This document shows positions 7,757 through 17,254 of a DNA stretch of 63,331 nt, one piece after another. The position numbers were made by a program, and so were the translations under genes. Source of the stretch: Treponema sp. (GTDB lineage Bacteria > Spirochaetota > Spirochaetia > Treponematales > Treponemataceae); assembly GCA_017962415.1 (NCBI GenBank), contig JAGCVK010000074.1:1-63331 (forward strand). Reading direction: 5' to 3'. The notes below the pieces were generated by a model that searched no databases, was not told where the DNA came from, and saw nothing but the letters and a program-made list of their open reading frames with translations. The number at the start of each line of letters is the position of its first letter. Position 1 is the stretch's first letter.

Positions 7757-8622
7757 TAAAGCGCCTCGTCTCTTTGCCAAGCATCAATGAACTCGAGCAT
7801 AAACTGCTGTATGTCGCCAAACCATTTTTTTTGAAATTCGCACGCTGTTTTTCCTATGTATCTAAAATGCCAGCATTCCCACATATAACCGGTAACATCT
7901 TCATAGCCTTGCGGAAAGCTCAAAGACCAGCCGTATTCGGCAGCGTGATTATAAACCCACTTGCCCATTTTTGTATCGCCCCAATCATCTGTGATTGAAC
8001 CAAAATCTACGGCAACGCCAAGCTGATGTTGACTTGTGCCCGGTCGTGCGCTGTAACGCTCTGCAAGTTCAACGCCGTCTTGCGAAACATAGCGGTTAAA
8101 AAGACCTTCCTGATATTTATATGAACGGTAAGTTGAACTTACCATTAATTTGATTCCGTCAGCCAAAGCCGCGCGCGACAACTCCTCAAGGGCGGCATAA
8201 GCTTCTGGGCGAAGCGAAAGATCGTTGCGGCTCACATTCCAAAGCTCGTTATTTTTTACGGGTTTTAAGTCGCGCGGCACATAATCAGCGCCAACATTAT
8301 GTTTTTTATCTATTAAATAATAAAGCGAAAGATCATCGGCTCTAAAAGTTTTCTGCTCGTCCAAAACTTTATGAAGGTCTTTCAAAAATTCTTCTGAATC
8401 GCCGTTTGGAATTGCCTGTTTGCAGCGTTCGCTCATAGAAAGCAAAACGCGGTTCAACTTTTCGATTTCTGGATTTTGCGCTGTCATTTTTGCCTCTGTT
8501 TTAACAGATTTTTTTTCAGCGTTTGCATTTTCATAATTTTTTGATTTAGCACAAGCTGATAAATTCAAACAAACAAAAATTGTAAGTATGATAATTGATT
8601 TTAAATTTGTTCTTTTCAACAT
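7756..8622 (-). CDS. VanY-type D-alanyl-D-alanine carboxypeptidase, lipoprotein
   Basis: A periplasmic LD/DD-carboxypeptidase of the M15B (VanY) family trimming peptidoglycan stem peptides. The start ATG (8620-8622) has AAAGGA upstream; a GTG seven codons earlier is less likely. A lipoprotein signal with lipobox LSAC ends at about residue 24. Zinc and catalytic motifs are intact: SSTYRSYKYQ, SQHQLGVAVDFG (the SxHxxGxAxD motif) and WECWHFRYIG (E and H of the active site). Residues 25-110 are a linker domain without clear homology. It is coupled to the HAD phosphatase gene by a one-base overlap. Confidence 0.92.
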   Translation of the reverse strand: MLKRTNLKSIIILTIFVCLNLSACAKSKNYENANAEKKSVKTEAKMTAQNPEIEKLNRVLLSMSERCKQAIPNGDSEEFLKDLHKVLDEQKTFRADDLSLYYLIDKKHNVGADYVPRDLKPVKNNELWNVSRNDLSLRPEAYAALEELSRAALADGIKLMVSSTYRSYKYQEGLFNRYVSQDGVELAERYSARPGTSQHQLGVAVDFGSITDDWGDTKMGKWVYNHAAEYGWSLSFPQGYEDVTGYMWECWHFRYIGKTACEFQKKWFGDIQQFMLEFIDAWQRDEAL

Positions 8623-8760
8623 AATTTTTTCCTTTATAAACACTACGTTAGCGTTGCTGAATTAAGGCAGCAAATCACAAGTTTGCCTTTGAAAATATTT
8701 TAATCAAAAAGGTCATCAGGTCAAGAGCACCAAAAGCACAAAAAAAAATACAATTTTGCT

Positions 8761-10773
8761 TTATGATTTTCCCGGATACGCGCATTTTTCAAATTCTTCA
8801 ACCGGAAGCGGTTTTGAAAAATAAAAGCCTTGAATCAAATCGCAATCCTGCTTTGCAAGAAAATCAACCTGCTCGCGAGTTTCGATTCCTTCGGCAACTA
8901 TTTGCATTCCAAGTTTTTTTGCAAGTGAAATTGTGTCGCTTACAATCAGATTTGAACGCTGAATATCATCAACGCTGCGGAAAAATTCTGCATCGAGTTT
9001 TATTATATCAAGCGGAAGCTCTTTTAGAGAATTAAGCGAAGAATAACCCGCACCAAAATCGTCCATTGAAACTTTAAAACCCGAAGCCTTTAACTTTCGT
9101 ACTGTCGAAAGCAAAACGTTTTTATCATCAAAAAAGGCGCTTTCTGTAAGTTCAAGTTCAATAAACTCATGCGGAACGTTAAATTCATCTACAATAGAAC
9201 TTATGTGTTCGGCAAGATTTTCTTCGGCAAAATGCGCGCGCGAAATATTTACGGAAATTGGCACGAGTTTTCGACCTTGCGAAGCCCAATTCGCCTGAAG
9301 TTTTGAAATTTCTGTGAGCATATAATCATCAAGCTGAAGTATAAATCCATTTTTTTCAAAAAGCGGAATAAACTGGCCCGGAGAAATAAAACCTAAACTC
9401 GGATGAATCCAACGCACAAGCGCTTCGGCTGCCGAAAGCACTTCTTTTTTTGTAGAATATTTTGGCTGAAGATAAACCTGAAACTCGCGGTTTTCCAAAG
9501 CCTTTTCCATATCATCTTCGATTCTGCGTTCCCAAACCTGCGCTTCTTTCATTGAATCATTAAACCAGACAATTTCATCTTGCATTTTTAAAAAATGAGG
9601 AACCGCAACTCCGGCGCAAGCAAGAATTCCTTCAATATCTTCTGTTCGCGAGCTAACCGGGCAAATTCCGGCAGAAAAAGTTAAATGCTGGCTTCCGCGC
9701 CGTTCCCGCAAAACATTCATCATATTTCTAACACGAACGGTAAGCGAATCTTTTTCAAAATAATTCAAAAATAATGCAAAATCAGATTTTTCGATGTGCG
9801 CAACGTATTCTTTTTTTGCCAAAAGATTTACCAAAGAATTATTTATTTCTTCCAAAAGCATTTCGCCCTGTTTTAATCCATAAGCCGTGCAATAATTACG
9901 ATATTTTTCAAGCCTAAGCTGAACAACCGCGTATTGTTTATGATTTTTGCAGATTTCTTTTTCGGCTTTTTGCATAAAATATTCTTTGTTATAACCGCCA
10001 GTTATTTTATCTGTTGTGATAATTCGGTTTACCGCACGACGTTCGCTAATTGCCGAAACCAATTTTGAAATTTCATAAACAAGGCTCACAACTATTAAAA
10101 GTATTACAAAAACCGAAACTGAAAAAATAAATCCGCAATGAAAAGAATTCATAATATATCGATGTTTTATGCAGACATTGATTCCTGGATATTGTGTTCG
10201 ATAAATCGAAATAATATGAAATCTAAAAATTTCATTTGAAGCCCAGCGGCTAAGTTCACGGCTATTCAAAATTGCATATGGAAAAAAGGTTTTTATGATT
10301 TTGCGTTGATTAAAAACGTAATCTCTGCTTTTTTCGTCATCAAGTAAAGCTGGATTATGCAGCACAACTTTTTTTTCTGGATTTAAGAAGCGCACTACTC
10401 CATTTTCATTCAGTTTTTTTTGCTGTGCTTCGGTAAAAATACCTTCCAAAGTTGGAACAATCGAAGTAACTCCAAATCCTGAATCTATATAAACCGCTTC
10501 TATAAAATTACTTTTTTCTTTTACTTCATTTATTTTCAACGCGATTTTTGTGCGCGTTTCGTTGTACCAATGATTATTTACAACATCAACAACTTCAAGG
10601 CATTCTTTTTCGTTGTTCAATACGATTATATTAGCAAGACCTATATAAGAAAGCCAAAGCATTAACGAGGCCAGAATTATTACGACGAGTTGTGTAAAAA
10701 TCATTCCGACTATAACTGGCCACAAAGGCATTCTGCGCAGCCGCCGGAATTTACGATTCCTTTTATCACTCAT
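8761..10773 (-). CDS. c-di-GMP phosphodiesterase: membrane sensor, degenerate GGDEF, EAL
   Basis: A 670-residue inner-membrane protein with transmembrane helices at about 16-44 and 207-232 enclosing a roughly 160-residue extracytoplasmic sensor. The following GGDEF domain is degenerate: HIEKSDFALFL replaces the GGDEF loop, so it cannot synthesise c-di-GMP. The EAL domain is complete, with AEALVRW, SVNIS, ELTES, the DDFGAGYSSL loop, IIKLD, AEGIET and the QGFYFSKP end, so hydrolysis of c-di-GMP to pGpG is expected. It forms a circuit with the cyclase at 27354-28502 and the PilZ protein at 61162-62178. TATAAT ends eight bases before the ATG and no Shine-Dalgarno is seen. Confidence 0.93.
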   Translation of the reverse strand: MSDKRNRKFRRLRRMPLWPVIVGMIFTQLVVIILASLMLWLSYIGLANIIVLNNEKECLEVVDVVNNHWYNETRTKIALKINEVKEKSNFIEAVYIDSGFGVTSIVPTLEGIFTEAQQKKLNENGVVRFLNPEKKVVLHNPALLDDEKSRDYVFNQRKIIKTFFPYAILNSRELSRWASNEIFRFHIISIYRTQYPGINVCIKHRYIMNSFHCGFIFSVSVFVILLIVVSLVYEISKLVSAISERRAVNRIITTDKITGGYNKEYFMQKAEKEICKNHKQYAVVQLRLEKYRNYCTAYGLKQGEMLLEEINNSLVNLLAKKEYVAHIEKSDFALFLNYFEKDSLTVRVRNMMNVLRERRGSQHLTFSAGICPVSSRTEDIEGILACAGVAVPHFLKMQDEIVWFNDSMKEAQVWERRIEDDMEKALENREFQVYLQPKYSTKKEVLSAAEALVRWIHPSLGFISPGQFIPLFEKNGFILQLDDYMLTEISKLQANWASQGRKLVPISVNISRAHFAEENLAEHISSIVDEFNVPHEFIELELTESAFFDDKNVLLSTVRKLKASGFKVSMDDFGAGYSSLNSLKELPLDIIKLDAEFFRSVDDIQRSNLIVSDTISLAKKLGMQIVAEGIETREQVDFLAKQDCDLIQGFYFSKPLPVEEFEKCAYPGKS

Positions 10774-10781
10774 ACAGTTAA

Positions 10782-10787
10782 ATTATA
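10782..10787 (-). promoter_or_regulatory. -10 element placing the EAL gene on a leaderless mRNA
   Basis: Perfect TATAAT on the minus strand, separated from the ATG by TTAACTGT only. Transcription starting 6-8 bases after the -10 would begin at or next to the A of the start codon. Confidence 0.6.
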
Positions 10788-10860
10788 TGGCAAAATTTTT
10801 AAATTCACCATAAAAAAGTGATTTTATAGAATTTATAAAATTCAGCAAAAAAATGTGCAA

Positions 10861-10897
10861 ATTTCGCAAAATCACAAAGTCTGCGGTTTTGCGAAAT
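10861..10897 (-). terminator. Inverted repeat/terminator after the M29-like gene
   Basis: ATTTCGCAAAA and TTTTGCGAAAT form a perfect 11-bp stem 8 bp after the minus-strand stop at 10905. A T-rich stretch (CATTTTTTT) follows slightly downstream, so termination is likely but not textbook. Confidence 0.55.
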
Positions 10898-10904
10898 GGC
10901 AAAA

Positions 10905-12086
10905 TTATTCGATTGTTAAACTTCCGTTTTCCAAAATTGTGCGATTTGAACCGTCGGCATAAGTAAGCACGATTGTTGGCTCGCGAACAACTCCGTCCAA
11001 ATGTATTAAACTTGGCGCATCATTGTCGTAATTTTCGCCAATTGCAAAATGGCAAGTGTGGAACGCTTTTTCATCTTCAAGCATATTTCCGGTAATTGTT
11101 GCAGCAGGATTTAAGCCAATTCCAAGTTCGCCAATATTGCGTGCATTTTTTTTATAAACAGAAGCCTGGCCTTGCGGCAATTTTCCCTCTTTTTCGAGAA
11201 CAAACGGACGCAATTCTGCTTCTAAAATTGTCTTAAGAAGTCTGCGCGATTCAGCGCCACCAGAAATATCAGTTACAAAACCTTTTTCAACTTTACAGGT
11301 AATTGGAGTTTCCAAAATTGAATCTCCGTCGCTAAAAGTCATTGAACCGTCGTAAACAATAACACCTTCGCAACCGTCGCTTTGCTGTTCAAGAACAGTT
11401 CCGTCACCAGCTTTAAGCTGACTTCCGCCAACAACAGGACTTATAAAAACTTCGCCAGCTGGAATATTTCCGCCGGTTCCTGGCTTTGAAAAATCTCCGT
11501 CATCAAAAAGCAAACTTCGCCCGTTAATTGGAATCAAAAGGTTTGTTCCACCAGGCGCGGTTACGCGAACGCTTACAGCACCCTTAAAAAGTTCTGCAAG
11601 TTTTGCGCAGCGATTTTGCAATTCTTTATAATCTATTGCGGCAGTTCGATTCATCATATCTGCGGTAATTCCTGGAGTCCAGGCGCCGCGCATTGTTTTT
11701 TTGCCGTCTAAAAGATAATCAAAAATATGAGTAACTTCCTGGCCATTTTCTGCTTTATACGGTTTTGCAGTTGCGGCCGGGTCTTTTCCAAGTTTGATAT
11801 TTGAAATTAAAAAACAAACGTCCGGCTCAGAAGCAATTGCGGCAAGCACTTCGGCATTTGCGTTGTCAAAGCTGGTTTTGTCCGGCTGATACATAAGGGT
11901 TGTGAGCGCGCCACTTTCGCAGCTTGCTGAATATAAGTCCTGTGCGATTTCAGAAGTTGCAGGGTTAGCAATTATCAAAACGCGCTCGCCTTTTTTGATT
12001 TTTACAACATCTTGCACAACAACCTGCGAAGGTGTTCTATTTTTTGATTTTTTGTTCAAAATATTTTCAACTGTTAATTTTCCCAT
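10905..12086 (-). CDS. M29-like aminopeptidase family protein
   Basis: A 393-residue protein of the thermophilic metalloaminopeptidase (M29)/2,5-dihydroxypyridine dioxygenase-like fold. Visible metal-site landmarks are NIPAGEVFISP (Glu), NIGELGIGLNP (Glu), EDEKAFHTCHFAIGEN (His residues) and LIHLDGVVREPTI (His-x-Asp), matching the usual dinuclear ligand set. It would release N-terminal residues from peptides in the cytosol; exact specificity is unknown. It is last of four genes (zincin, secreted protein, rsmG, this) with gaps of 11-15 bp, and is followed by a strong inverted repeat. Confidence 0.75.
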   Translation of the reverse strand: MGKLTVENILNKKSKNRTPSQVVVQDVVKIKKGERVLIIANPATSEIAQDLYSASCESGALTTLMYQPDKTSFDNANAEVLAAIASEPDVCFLISNIKLGKDPAATAKPYKAENGQEVTHIFDYLLDGKKTMRGAWTPGITADMMNRTAAIDYKELQNRCAKLAELFKGAVSVRVTAPGGTNLLIPINGRSLLFDDGDFSKPGTGGNIPAGEVFISPVVGGSQLKAGDGTVLEQQSDGCEGVIVYDGSMTFSDGDSILETPITCKVEKGFVTDISGGAESRRLLKTILEAELRPFVLEKEGKLPQGQASVYKKNARNIGELGIGLNPAATITGNMLEDEKAFHTCHFAIGENYDNDAPSLIHLDGVVREPTIVLTYADGSNRTILENGSLTIE

Positions 12087-12101
12087 AAAATTTTCCCCTT
12101 T

Positions 12102-12794
12102 TTATTTTTTGATGATAACCAGATTGCGTTCGCTGTTTTCGAGGCCTGGCACAAAAAGTGGCAAGGTTTCGTAGTTCGGAACAAGGGCGGCAATTCCGCT
12201 CATTTCTTCGCGGATATTTTCGGCTTTTGCTTTGTAAGCACAAAGTGCGCCGCCTTCTTTAACTATGCGCAGCAAAGTTTTTGTCATTTTTTTATCGAGC
12301 GGACGAAATGCGCGGAACGTTATTAAATCGTAAGCTTCTGCTTCAACCCGCTCTGCTTCGCTGTTTATAACGCTAACATTTTTTAAGCCTAAAATTGCCG
12401 CACAATTTTCCAAAAAGGCGCAGCGCTTTTCCATACGTTCAACCAGTTCAAAACGTAAATCTGCTTCTTCTAAAAATGCCGCTGCAAGCGGAATTCCCGG
12501 AAGTCCGCCGCCGCTGCCAATGTCTGCAAGGACTAAAGTCTTAGCGAACTCTTTATTTTCACCGCCTGCACTAGCCTTTTGTTCTTCTATTATTTTTTTT
12601 ATGGCTTTGTACGCTGCAAGTGAATCTAAAATATGGCGCACAACAAGTTCATCTCTATCGCTTGTATTTGTAAGATTATATGCAGAATTAAAAAGCACTA
12701 TTTCTTTGATGTAAGCTTCCATTTTTTGAGCAAGGCCCGACGCTTTTTCTTCTTCTATTCCGCATTTTTTCAAGCCTTCTATTAAATCAACCAT
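12102..12794 (-). CDS. rsmG: 16S rRNA (guanine527-N7)-methyltransferase RsmG
   Basis: A 230-residue SAM-dependent methyltransferase that makes m7G527 in 16S rRNA; loss gives low-level streptomycin resistance in other bacteria. Landmarks: N-terminal FNSAYNLTNTSDRDELVVRHILDSL, motif I LADIGSGGGLPGIPLA, the LVERMEKRCAFLENCA segment, and ITFRAFRPLDK. All are diagnostic for GidB/RsmG. It sits in an operon 15 bp upstream of the M29-like gene rather than beside mnmG. A GGCGGA sequence precedes the ATG. Confidence 0.96.
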   Translation of the reverse strand: MVDLIEGLKKCGIEEEKASGLAQKMEAYIKEIVLFNSAYNLTNTSDRDELVVRHILDSLAAYKAIKKIIEEQKASAGGENKEFAKTLVLADIGSGGGLPGIPLAAAFLEEADLRFELVERMEKRCAFLENCAAILGLKNVSVINSEAERVEAEAYDLITFRAFRPLDKKMTKTLLRIVKEGGALCAYKAKAENIREEMSGIAALVPNYETLPLFVPGLENSERNLVIIKK

Positions 12795-12805
12795 AATTTT
12801 TCCGC

Positions 12806-13705
12806 CTACTTACAATCTATATCCAAAAGTATATCAGCTTTTACAGCATTATCTGAATAATGTATCACAACCAGATTTCCTGTTTTTTCAGCTGTTAGAT
12901 TTTGAATTGCCGAAAGTCTATACATAAACGAATTTTCATTTTTAAAATCCTGAACAACGCTTGTTTGAACTTTGTAAGTTAGGGTTGAACCATTTGAACC
13001 GGTTGTCTTAAAAAGCATATAAAAAGTTTCTGTTCTCGGCTGCTGATTTATATAATATTTTCTATCGCCTGTAAGAAGAAATGTTCCGTCTGGTTCTGTT
13101 TCGCTGAAAAAAACTTGTGTAAAAGAATCTGCAACATTAAAACCGTTGATTTTAAAGCGCAAAATCGAAGGCTCGCGTTTTTTAAAATTTTCAGAATCTG
13201 CTTTTGTTTCTATAAGCTGATTTTTGTCTTTTGCACTTGCATTTTCCTGTTGTTTTTTTAAATCATTTAGGCTATTCAAAACCTGCTGCAAAATTACATT
13301 TGTTGTATTTGATGTATTATTATTTGTAATATTTGTTGTATTCAACGAAGAAATATTGCTAAAAAGCCCGGAATCATAAAGAGCCGAAATATCATCTGCT
13401 GTAAGATAATTACTATTTACCAAAGCAGAATTTTGAAGAGCTTCTGTTTTTCCGTTTTGCGAATTTGTCTGCGCTGCTGTTTCTGTTTGAGCATCTGGCT
13501 TTACAGGACTTTTTGGTGCTGTTGGACTTGTTGGAAAACTTGGTGTATAAAAACTTCCGCCAACGCTTGGCATTTCTGGCATTGAAGGCATAGCTGGCAT
13601 TTCTATTTTTGTTTGCGTAGAATTTTGCGAAAATGCTAGCCCACAAAAAAATCCACTAAAAAGAGCACAAAAAAATACTGCTTTTTTTGATTTACATATT
13701 TGCAA
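12806..13705 (-). CDS. Secreted low-complexity protein (300 aa)
   Basis: I do not recognise the family. I place the start at TTG (13703-13705) because GGAGG lies six bases upstream and the product then opens with a clean signal peptide (KKAVFFCALFSGFFCGLAFS). Mature residues begin with Met-Pro repeats (MPAMPSMPEMPS) and a Pro/Ser/Thr linker, pass through an Asn/Thr-rich stretch and a short coiled coil (about 155-185), and end in a beta-rich domain of about 120 residues. It overlaps the upstream zincin gene by 14 bases and precedes rsmG by 11, so it is in an operon. A periplasmic or surface role is inferred. Confidence 0.7.
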   Translation of the reverse strand: MQICKSKKAVFFCALFSGFFCGLAFSQNSTQTKIEMPAMPSMPEMPSVGGSFYTPSFPTSPTAPKSPVKPDAQTETAAQTNSQNGKTEALQNSALVNSNYLTADDISALYDSGLFSNISSLNTTNITNNNTSNTTNVILQQVLNSLNDLKKQQENASAKDKNQLIETKADSENFKKREPSILRFKINGFNVADSFTQVFFSETEPDGTFLLTGDRKYYINQQPRTETFYMLFKTTGSNGSTLTYKVQTSVVQDFKNENSFMYRLSAIQNLTAEKTGNLVVIHYSDNAVKADILLDIDCK

Positions 13706-14504
13706 GACTTTCCTCCACATATTCAAGGCGCTGAGTAAGCTGCGCAATTGTTTTTTCCAAACGTGATTTTTCTTTTTCGAGTTTTGTTCTTGGATCTGTT
13801 CCATTTTGCTGCGCAGATTTTTGCTTCATCATCTCGCGAACAGAAGAAGGTGATTTTCCGCCACTCAAAAATTCCTGCTCAACTTCGGCACGAGTATCCT
13901 TCTTTTTTACGTTTGCAACAACTTTCATATTTTCAAAACCGATTGCCGGATTCACTTCTACCGAAGCAACTTTGCGAATATCTTTTACGGCATTTCGCGG
14001 CATACACAAAACGCGGTCGATATAATCTTCGTAGCGAATATCCGCTTCCTGGCAAAGATCAAAAGCGCGGGCAAGTTTTTTTCCAAATTCCTGCATAAGC
14101 TGGCCGTTTTTTGCCAAATAATTTTCTTTTATATCCTGTGTAAGATTTTTGAGTTCTTCGTTATTTTCCCAGCCGATTGAGTAATAACCTTTTTGCTCGG
14201 CAATCGCAATCAACTCGCCAAACTTAGCCCAAAATTCCTGTGTATGAACTTTGCATGCTTTTCCGTAACTTGGGTCGTTTTCCTGCTTTTCAATTGTACA
14301 AAGATGATGTGTGTATTCGTGAACTGCTGTATAAATCAGCATATTATCAGATTTAAAATTCAGATTATGTAAAAATATTTCGTGTGTGTCCGGCTTGTAA
14401 AATCCGTTTACTCTCTTACTTTCTTTTCCTGTCTGTGTAACTGTAAAATCAATTTCACTTGGTGCAATATCCAGCAGGATTTCTTTTATTCGTTCGTTAT
14501 TCAA
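13692..14504 (-). CDS. Putative zinc metalloprotease (HExxH) with C-terminal coiled coil
   Basis: A 270-residue protein without signal peptide. Residues about 60-70 hold the zincin motif YTAVHEYTHHLC (HExxH followed by an extra His), and HTQEFWAKFGELI shortly after could give a third ligand, in a manner like SprT-type or wss-like proteases. The C-terminal 60 residues are heptad-rich (KLEKEKSRLEKTIAQLTQRL). GAGG lies 11 bases before the ATG, which is far. It is first gene of the zincin-secreted-rsmG-M29 cluster. Enzyme activity is inferred from the motif only. Confidence 0.7.
   Translation of the reverse strand: MNNERIKEILLDIAPSEIDFTVTQTGKESKRVNGFYKPDTHEIFLHNLNFKSDNMLIYTAVHEYTHHLCTIEKQENDPSYGKACKVHTQEFWAKFGELIAIAEQKGYYSIGWENNEELKNLTQDIKENYLAKNGQLMQEFGKKLARAFDLCQEADIRYEDYIDRVLCMPRNAVKDIRKVASVEVNPAIGFENMKVVANVKKKDTRAEVEQEFLSGGKSPSSVREMMKQKSAQQNGTDPRTKLEKEKSRLEKTIAQLTQRLEYVEESLANM
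13712..13716 (-). promoter_or_regulatory. GGAGG ribosome binding site deciding a TTG start
   Basis: A perfect minus-strand GGAGG inside the end of the zincin gene, six bases before TTG 13703-13705. It argues against the longer ATG-initiated frame that opens at 13804. Confidence 0.7.
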
Positions 14505-14591
14505 TTTAAAAACCTCAATCCCATTTTAGAAGTATTTTAAAGATTGGGAAAGAGGTTTTTAGAGTTTGTTTTTATAGTTTGATTTTACTGT

Positions 14592-16220
14592 TTAGAACTG
14601 ATAACTTGCACCAAGACTCACAAAGCTGTTGTTTTCCCAAGCTTTGAATTCGCTTGTGTCGCGGCCGCACCAGATATACATTCCGCTTGCTGTAAGTGTA
14701 AGATTTTGATCTGGCTTATAAGAAAGTTTTGGAAGCACTATAAGGTCGCGGTTTTCAATTCCGTACATAACTGTAACTTCTGGAGTGATTTTGTCATTCA
14801 AAAAAGAAGTTGTAAGGTTTGCAACAATTTTGTTGTTTGTATAACCGTTTTCTGAATAATCAACATCGGAAGCATTATAAGCTGCATATTTTTTGTTGTT
14901 ATCATCACATTCATTGCCGTTAAGAATTAAAGTTCCTGTTTCCTGAACGTTCAGGTTTGCATTCCAGAACGGTAAATCAATATCAAAACCACAAAGCCAT
15001 GCAACTGAATTATTGTGAACCCACGGATTTGTTCCGTCAAAATCTTCTGTAAGATTGTAAGCAGCTTCGCCACGCACATTGAAATGCCACAAAACGGTTG
15101 CAGCTTCAATACCAAAAGTTTGTTTGCGGTCGTAATCGAGAGTTGGAAGCGCAAACTGCCAGCCATTTGCTACAGCAAGCGATTGCAAAGCTTCTGATTC
15201 TGATTTGCCGGAAGAAACGAGCGACATATACGCAGCCCCCAAAGTTGTTGGGGCGCTTGCAATTTGCAACTGCATTGACTCAACACTTTCGATATAAGCT
15301 GAATAATTTACAGAAGGCTGTTTGTACCAGCCGCAGTAATAACTTGCGCCAAAATCAAAAGTGCCAGCAGTTCCAAGAACTCTAAGCCCGTACTGGCTGT
15401 ATTTTAGGTTCCATAAATCCGGATAAAGAGAATCAGGATTTGAAGACAAATCGTTTGCGTAAGTAAGATATTCAAGATAAGCTTTGTCGGCAGCAAGTGC
15501 GGCTTGTTGTAAAGCAGCTTCTGCTGCTGCAGCTTTATGCTCAAGCCCTAAAAGATTTGCAGAAACAATTTTTGTGGCACCTTGAGTAAGCGAAGTGTAC
15601 TGAACTGGAGTCCAGCGGCCGCTTGTTGCAAAACGATCTGAAGTTAAAAGCGGTGCGTAAATTCCTTCGAGCTGAAGATTTGCAAAGCCCGCGTTGTAAA
15701 CTGCGCGTAACATTGGAATACTTAAACGGCGGTCAATATAATCTGGAATGATAAAATCAGAATAATCGTCGGCATTAAAATTGTCGAGAACGTGAAGTTT
15801 GTCTCCTTTGCCCCAAACAACTTTCATTTTACCAGCTTCTAAAGTAAAATCACCAAAATAGCCGCGCAGAACAGCTTCGTCAATAATATCGATTGGGTGA
15901 TTTTTAATAGAGTCTTCGTCGACTTTAAGAGAAAGACTTACGTCGGATTTTGCACCATTATATTTTAAGTCTAGTTTTGCTTTTGGAATAGCCGAAACTT
16001 CAACGTCTTTTATAGAAGGTTCTTCTACTTCGCTCAAATCCCCGTAAGCGCGCAGTTCCAAAGCAGCGCGCCCATTCACTTCAAGTTTTGAAGTCGCCGA
16101 AGTTTCATCGCCAAATGAACCAAAATCGTCGAAGCTGCCAAAGTCGTCTGCAAAAAGCGCAGCGTTTGCACCAACCAAAATTGAAAAAGACAACAAAACA
16201 AGTTTATTTATTGCTTTCAT
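14592..16220 (-). CDS. Outer-membrane beta-barrel protein (DUF1302-like)
   Basis: A 542-residue barrel. The ATG at 16218-16220 follows AAGGAG; the frame is open farther upstream but without a site. After a signal peptide (LVLLSFSILVGANAALFA) the mature protein opens with the Asp-Phe-Gly segment DDFGSFDDFGSFGDE. The body alternates short strands; GKMKVVWGKGDKLHVLDNFN and IPDYIDRRLSIPMLRAVYN resemble DUF1302 outer-membrane proteins. It ends in Gln-Phe as barrels do. It is third in an operon with an RND exporter and a LolA-like protein, so it probably forms the outer-membrane part of an envelope export or lipid-trafficking path. Confidence 0.8.
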   Translation of the reverse strand: MKAINKLVLLSFSILVGANAALFADDFGSFDDFGSFGDETSATSKLEVNGRAALELRAYGDLSEVEEPSIKDVEVSAIPKAKLDLKYNGAKSDVSLSLKVDEDSIKNHPIDIIDEAVLRGYFGDFTLEAGKMKVVWGKGDKLHVLDNFNADDYSDFIIPDYIDRRLSIPMLRAVYNAGFANLQLEGIYAPLLTSDRFATSGRWTPVQYTSLTQGATKIVSANLLGLEHKAAAAEAALQQAALAADKAYLEYLTYANDLSSNPDSLYPDLWNLKYSQYGLRVLGTAGTFDFGASYYCGWYKQPSVNYSAYIESVESMQLQIASAPTTLGAAYMSLVSSGKSESEALQSLAVANGWQFALPTLDYDRKQTFGIEAATVLWHFNVRGEAAYNLTEDFDGTNPWVHNNSVAWLCGFDIDLPFWNANLNVQETGTLILNGNECDDNNKKYAAYNASDVDYSENGYTNNKIVANLTTSFLNDKITPEVTVMYGIENRDLIVLPKLSYKPDQNLTLTASGMYIWCGRDTSEFKAWENNSFVSLGASYQF

Positions 16221-16278
16221 TAGATTTCTCCTTATAAGTTTTTGTGCCCAGCCGAACTGCAATTTGTTTGGGAACTAT

Positions 16279-16430
16279 GCGTTAGCGCTGGGAGCACCTG
16301 CGAAGCAGCCGACCGGAGCGGCTCGGCCGAAGGGCGAGCCGCGAGGACGGTGAGCGTTAGCGAAGTGCGGACATAGCGACCCCGCGCAGCGTTTCGCGAA
16401 GCGTAACGCTGCGCGGGGGAACGCACAAAT
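16279..16430. repeat. GC-rich modular intergenic repeat, copy B
   Basis: Lies inside the exporter operon, directly abutting the stop codon of the LolA-like gene. Read on the minus strand it matches copy A (541-735) box for box: GGTCGCTATGTCCGC, CTTCGCTAACGCTCACC, GGTCGGCTGCTTCGCAGG, GCTCCCAGCGCTAACGC. Hairpin stems differ: here a 14-bp stem CCCCGCGCAGCGTT (16380-16393/16405-16418) and CGGCTCG/CGAGCCG. As it is transcribed, it would place two strong stem-loops between cistrons. Confidence 0.85.
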
Positions 16431-17222
16431 TTATTTTCCAGTAGTAAGGAAATTCTGAGTGAACACTCTGTCTGGGAGAGGCTTGTCTACTTCAACTTTA
16501 AGAATTTTAAGAGTTGTGCTGTGACCGGTCTGAACATTCTTAAGTTTGTTTTCCATTGGCATATCGTAGCCGTCGATTTTCTGAATTTTCAAAACTTCGA
16601 GCACTTTCACAAGTTTGTCGTTTTTGTCGTACATTTCTGTATGAATTGGGTACATTGTTTCTTTATCAACCCAAACCAAGCGATAGTTGTACTGTGTTCC
16701 TTTTTTTTCAATCGGAATCTCTTTTACAACATAACAATCGTAAGTTACGCCGCTTTCAACGGTTTTCTTTTCGTCGCGAAGATACTGATGTTCATCTTCC
16801 GAAACTTCGCGAGTGCTCAAATCGTCGTAAGTTGCATCAGAACCCATAAAAGATTTTGAACCTTCGCTGGAATTTACGCGGCGAACAGCTTTGAGCGACG
16901 GCAAATAAATAAATTTATCGTCCGGCCCGTTATCATTTGTAATCTGCAAAAAGCGCGTATCTTTTACATTTGCAGGGCCTTTAAAATCCATTACAACGTA
17001 AGTTTTTCCGCCGGCTTCTTTTCCGTATTCAAGAATCTGGCGGTCTTCTTTTGAGCCGTTTTTATCTTCAAGAGTCATAATAACCTGACTTCTCGAAAAA
17101 GCCGGTTTTTTAAAATCCGCTGCAGTCTGCATAATCTGATTTCCTTTTTCATCTGCAAACGCAAATCCATTCAACGCAGCCAAAGCTGCAACCAAAACTG
17201 TCATTTTCGTAGTTCTTTTCAT
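16431..17222 (-). CDS. LolA-like outer-membrane lipoprotein-sorting protein
   Basis: A 263-residue periplasmic protein with a signal peptide (MTVLVAALAALNGFAFA). The body matches the LolA-like family found next to MMPL/RND genes: NGSKEDRQILEYGKEAGGKTYVVMDFKGPANVKDT, then DDKFIYLPSLKAVRRVNSSEGSKSFMGSD (landmarks IYLPSLKAVRRV and SFMGSDATYDD) and YRLVWVDKETMYPIHTEMYD. Such proteins have a lipid-binding half-barrel and are thought to carry lipids between the RND pump and the outer membrane. AAGGAG precedes the ATG. It lies between the RND and barrel genes, separated from both by GC-rich repeats (copies B and C). Confidence 0.88.
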   Translation of the reverse strand: MKRTTKMTVLVAALAALNGFAFADEKGNQIMQTAADFKKPAFSRSQVIMTLEDKNGSKEDRQILEYGKEAGGKTYVVMDFKGPANVKDTRFLQITNDNGPDDKFIYLPSLKAVRRVNSSEGSKSFMGSDATYDDLSTREVSEDEHQYLRDEKKTVESGVTYDCYVVKEIPIEKKGTQYNYRLVWVDKETMYPIHTEMYDKNDKLVKVLEVLKIQKIDGYDMPMENKLKNVQTGHSTTLKILKVEVDKPLPDRVFTQNFLTTGK

Positions 17223-17254
17223 ATCATAATCTCCTTAAAAATATTTCAAAATTT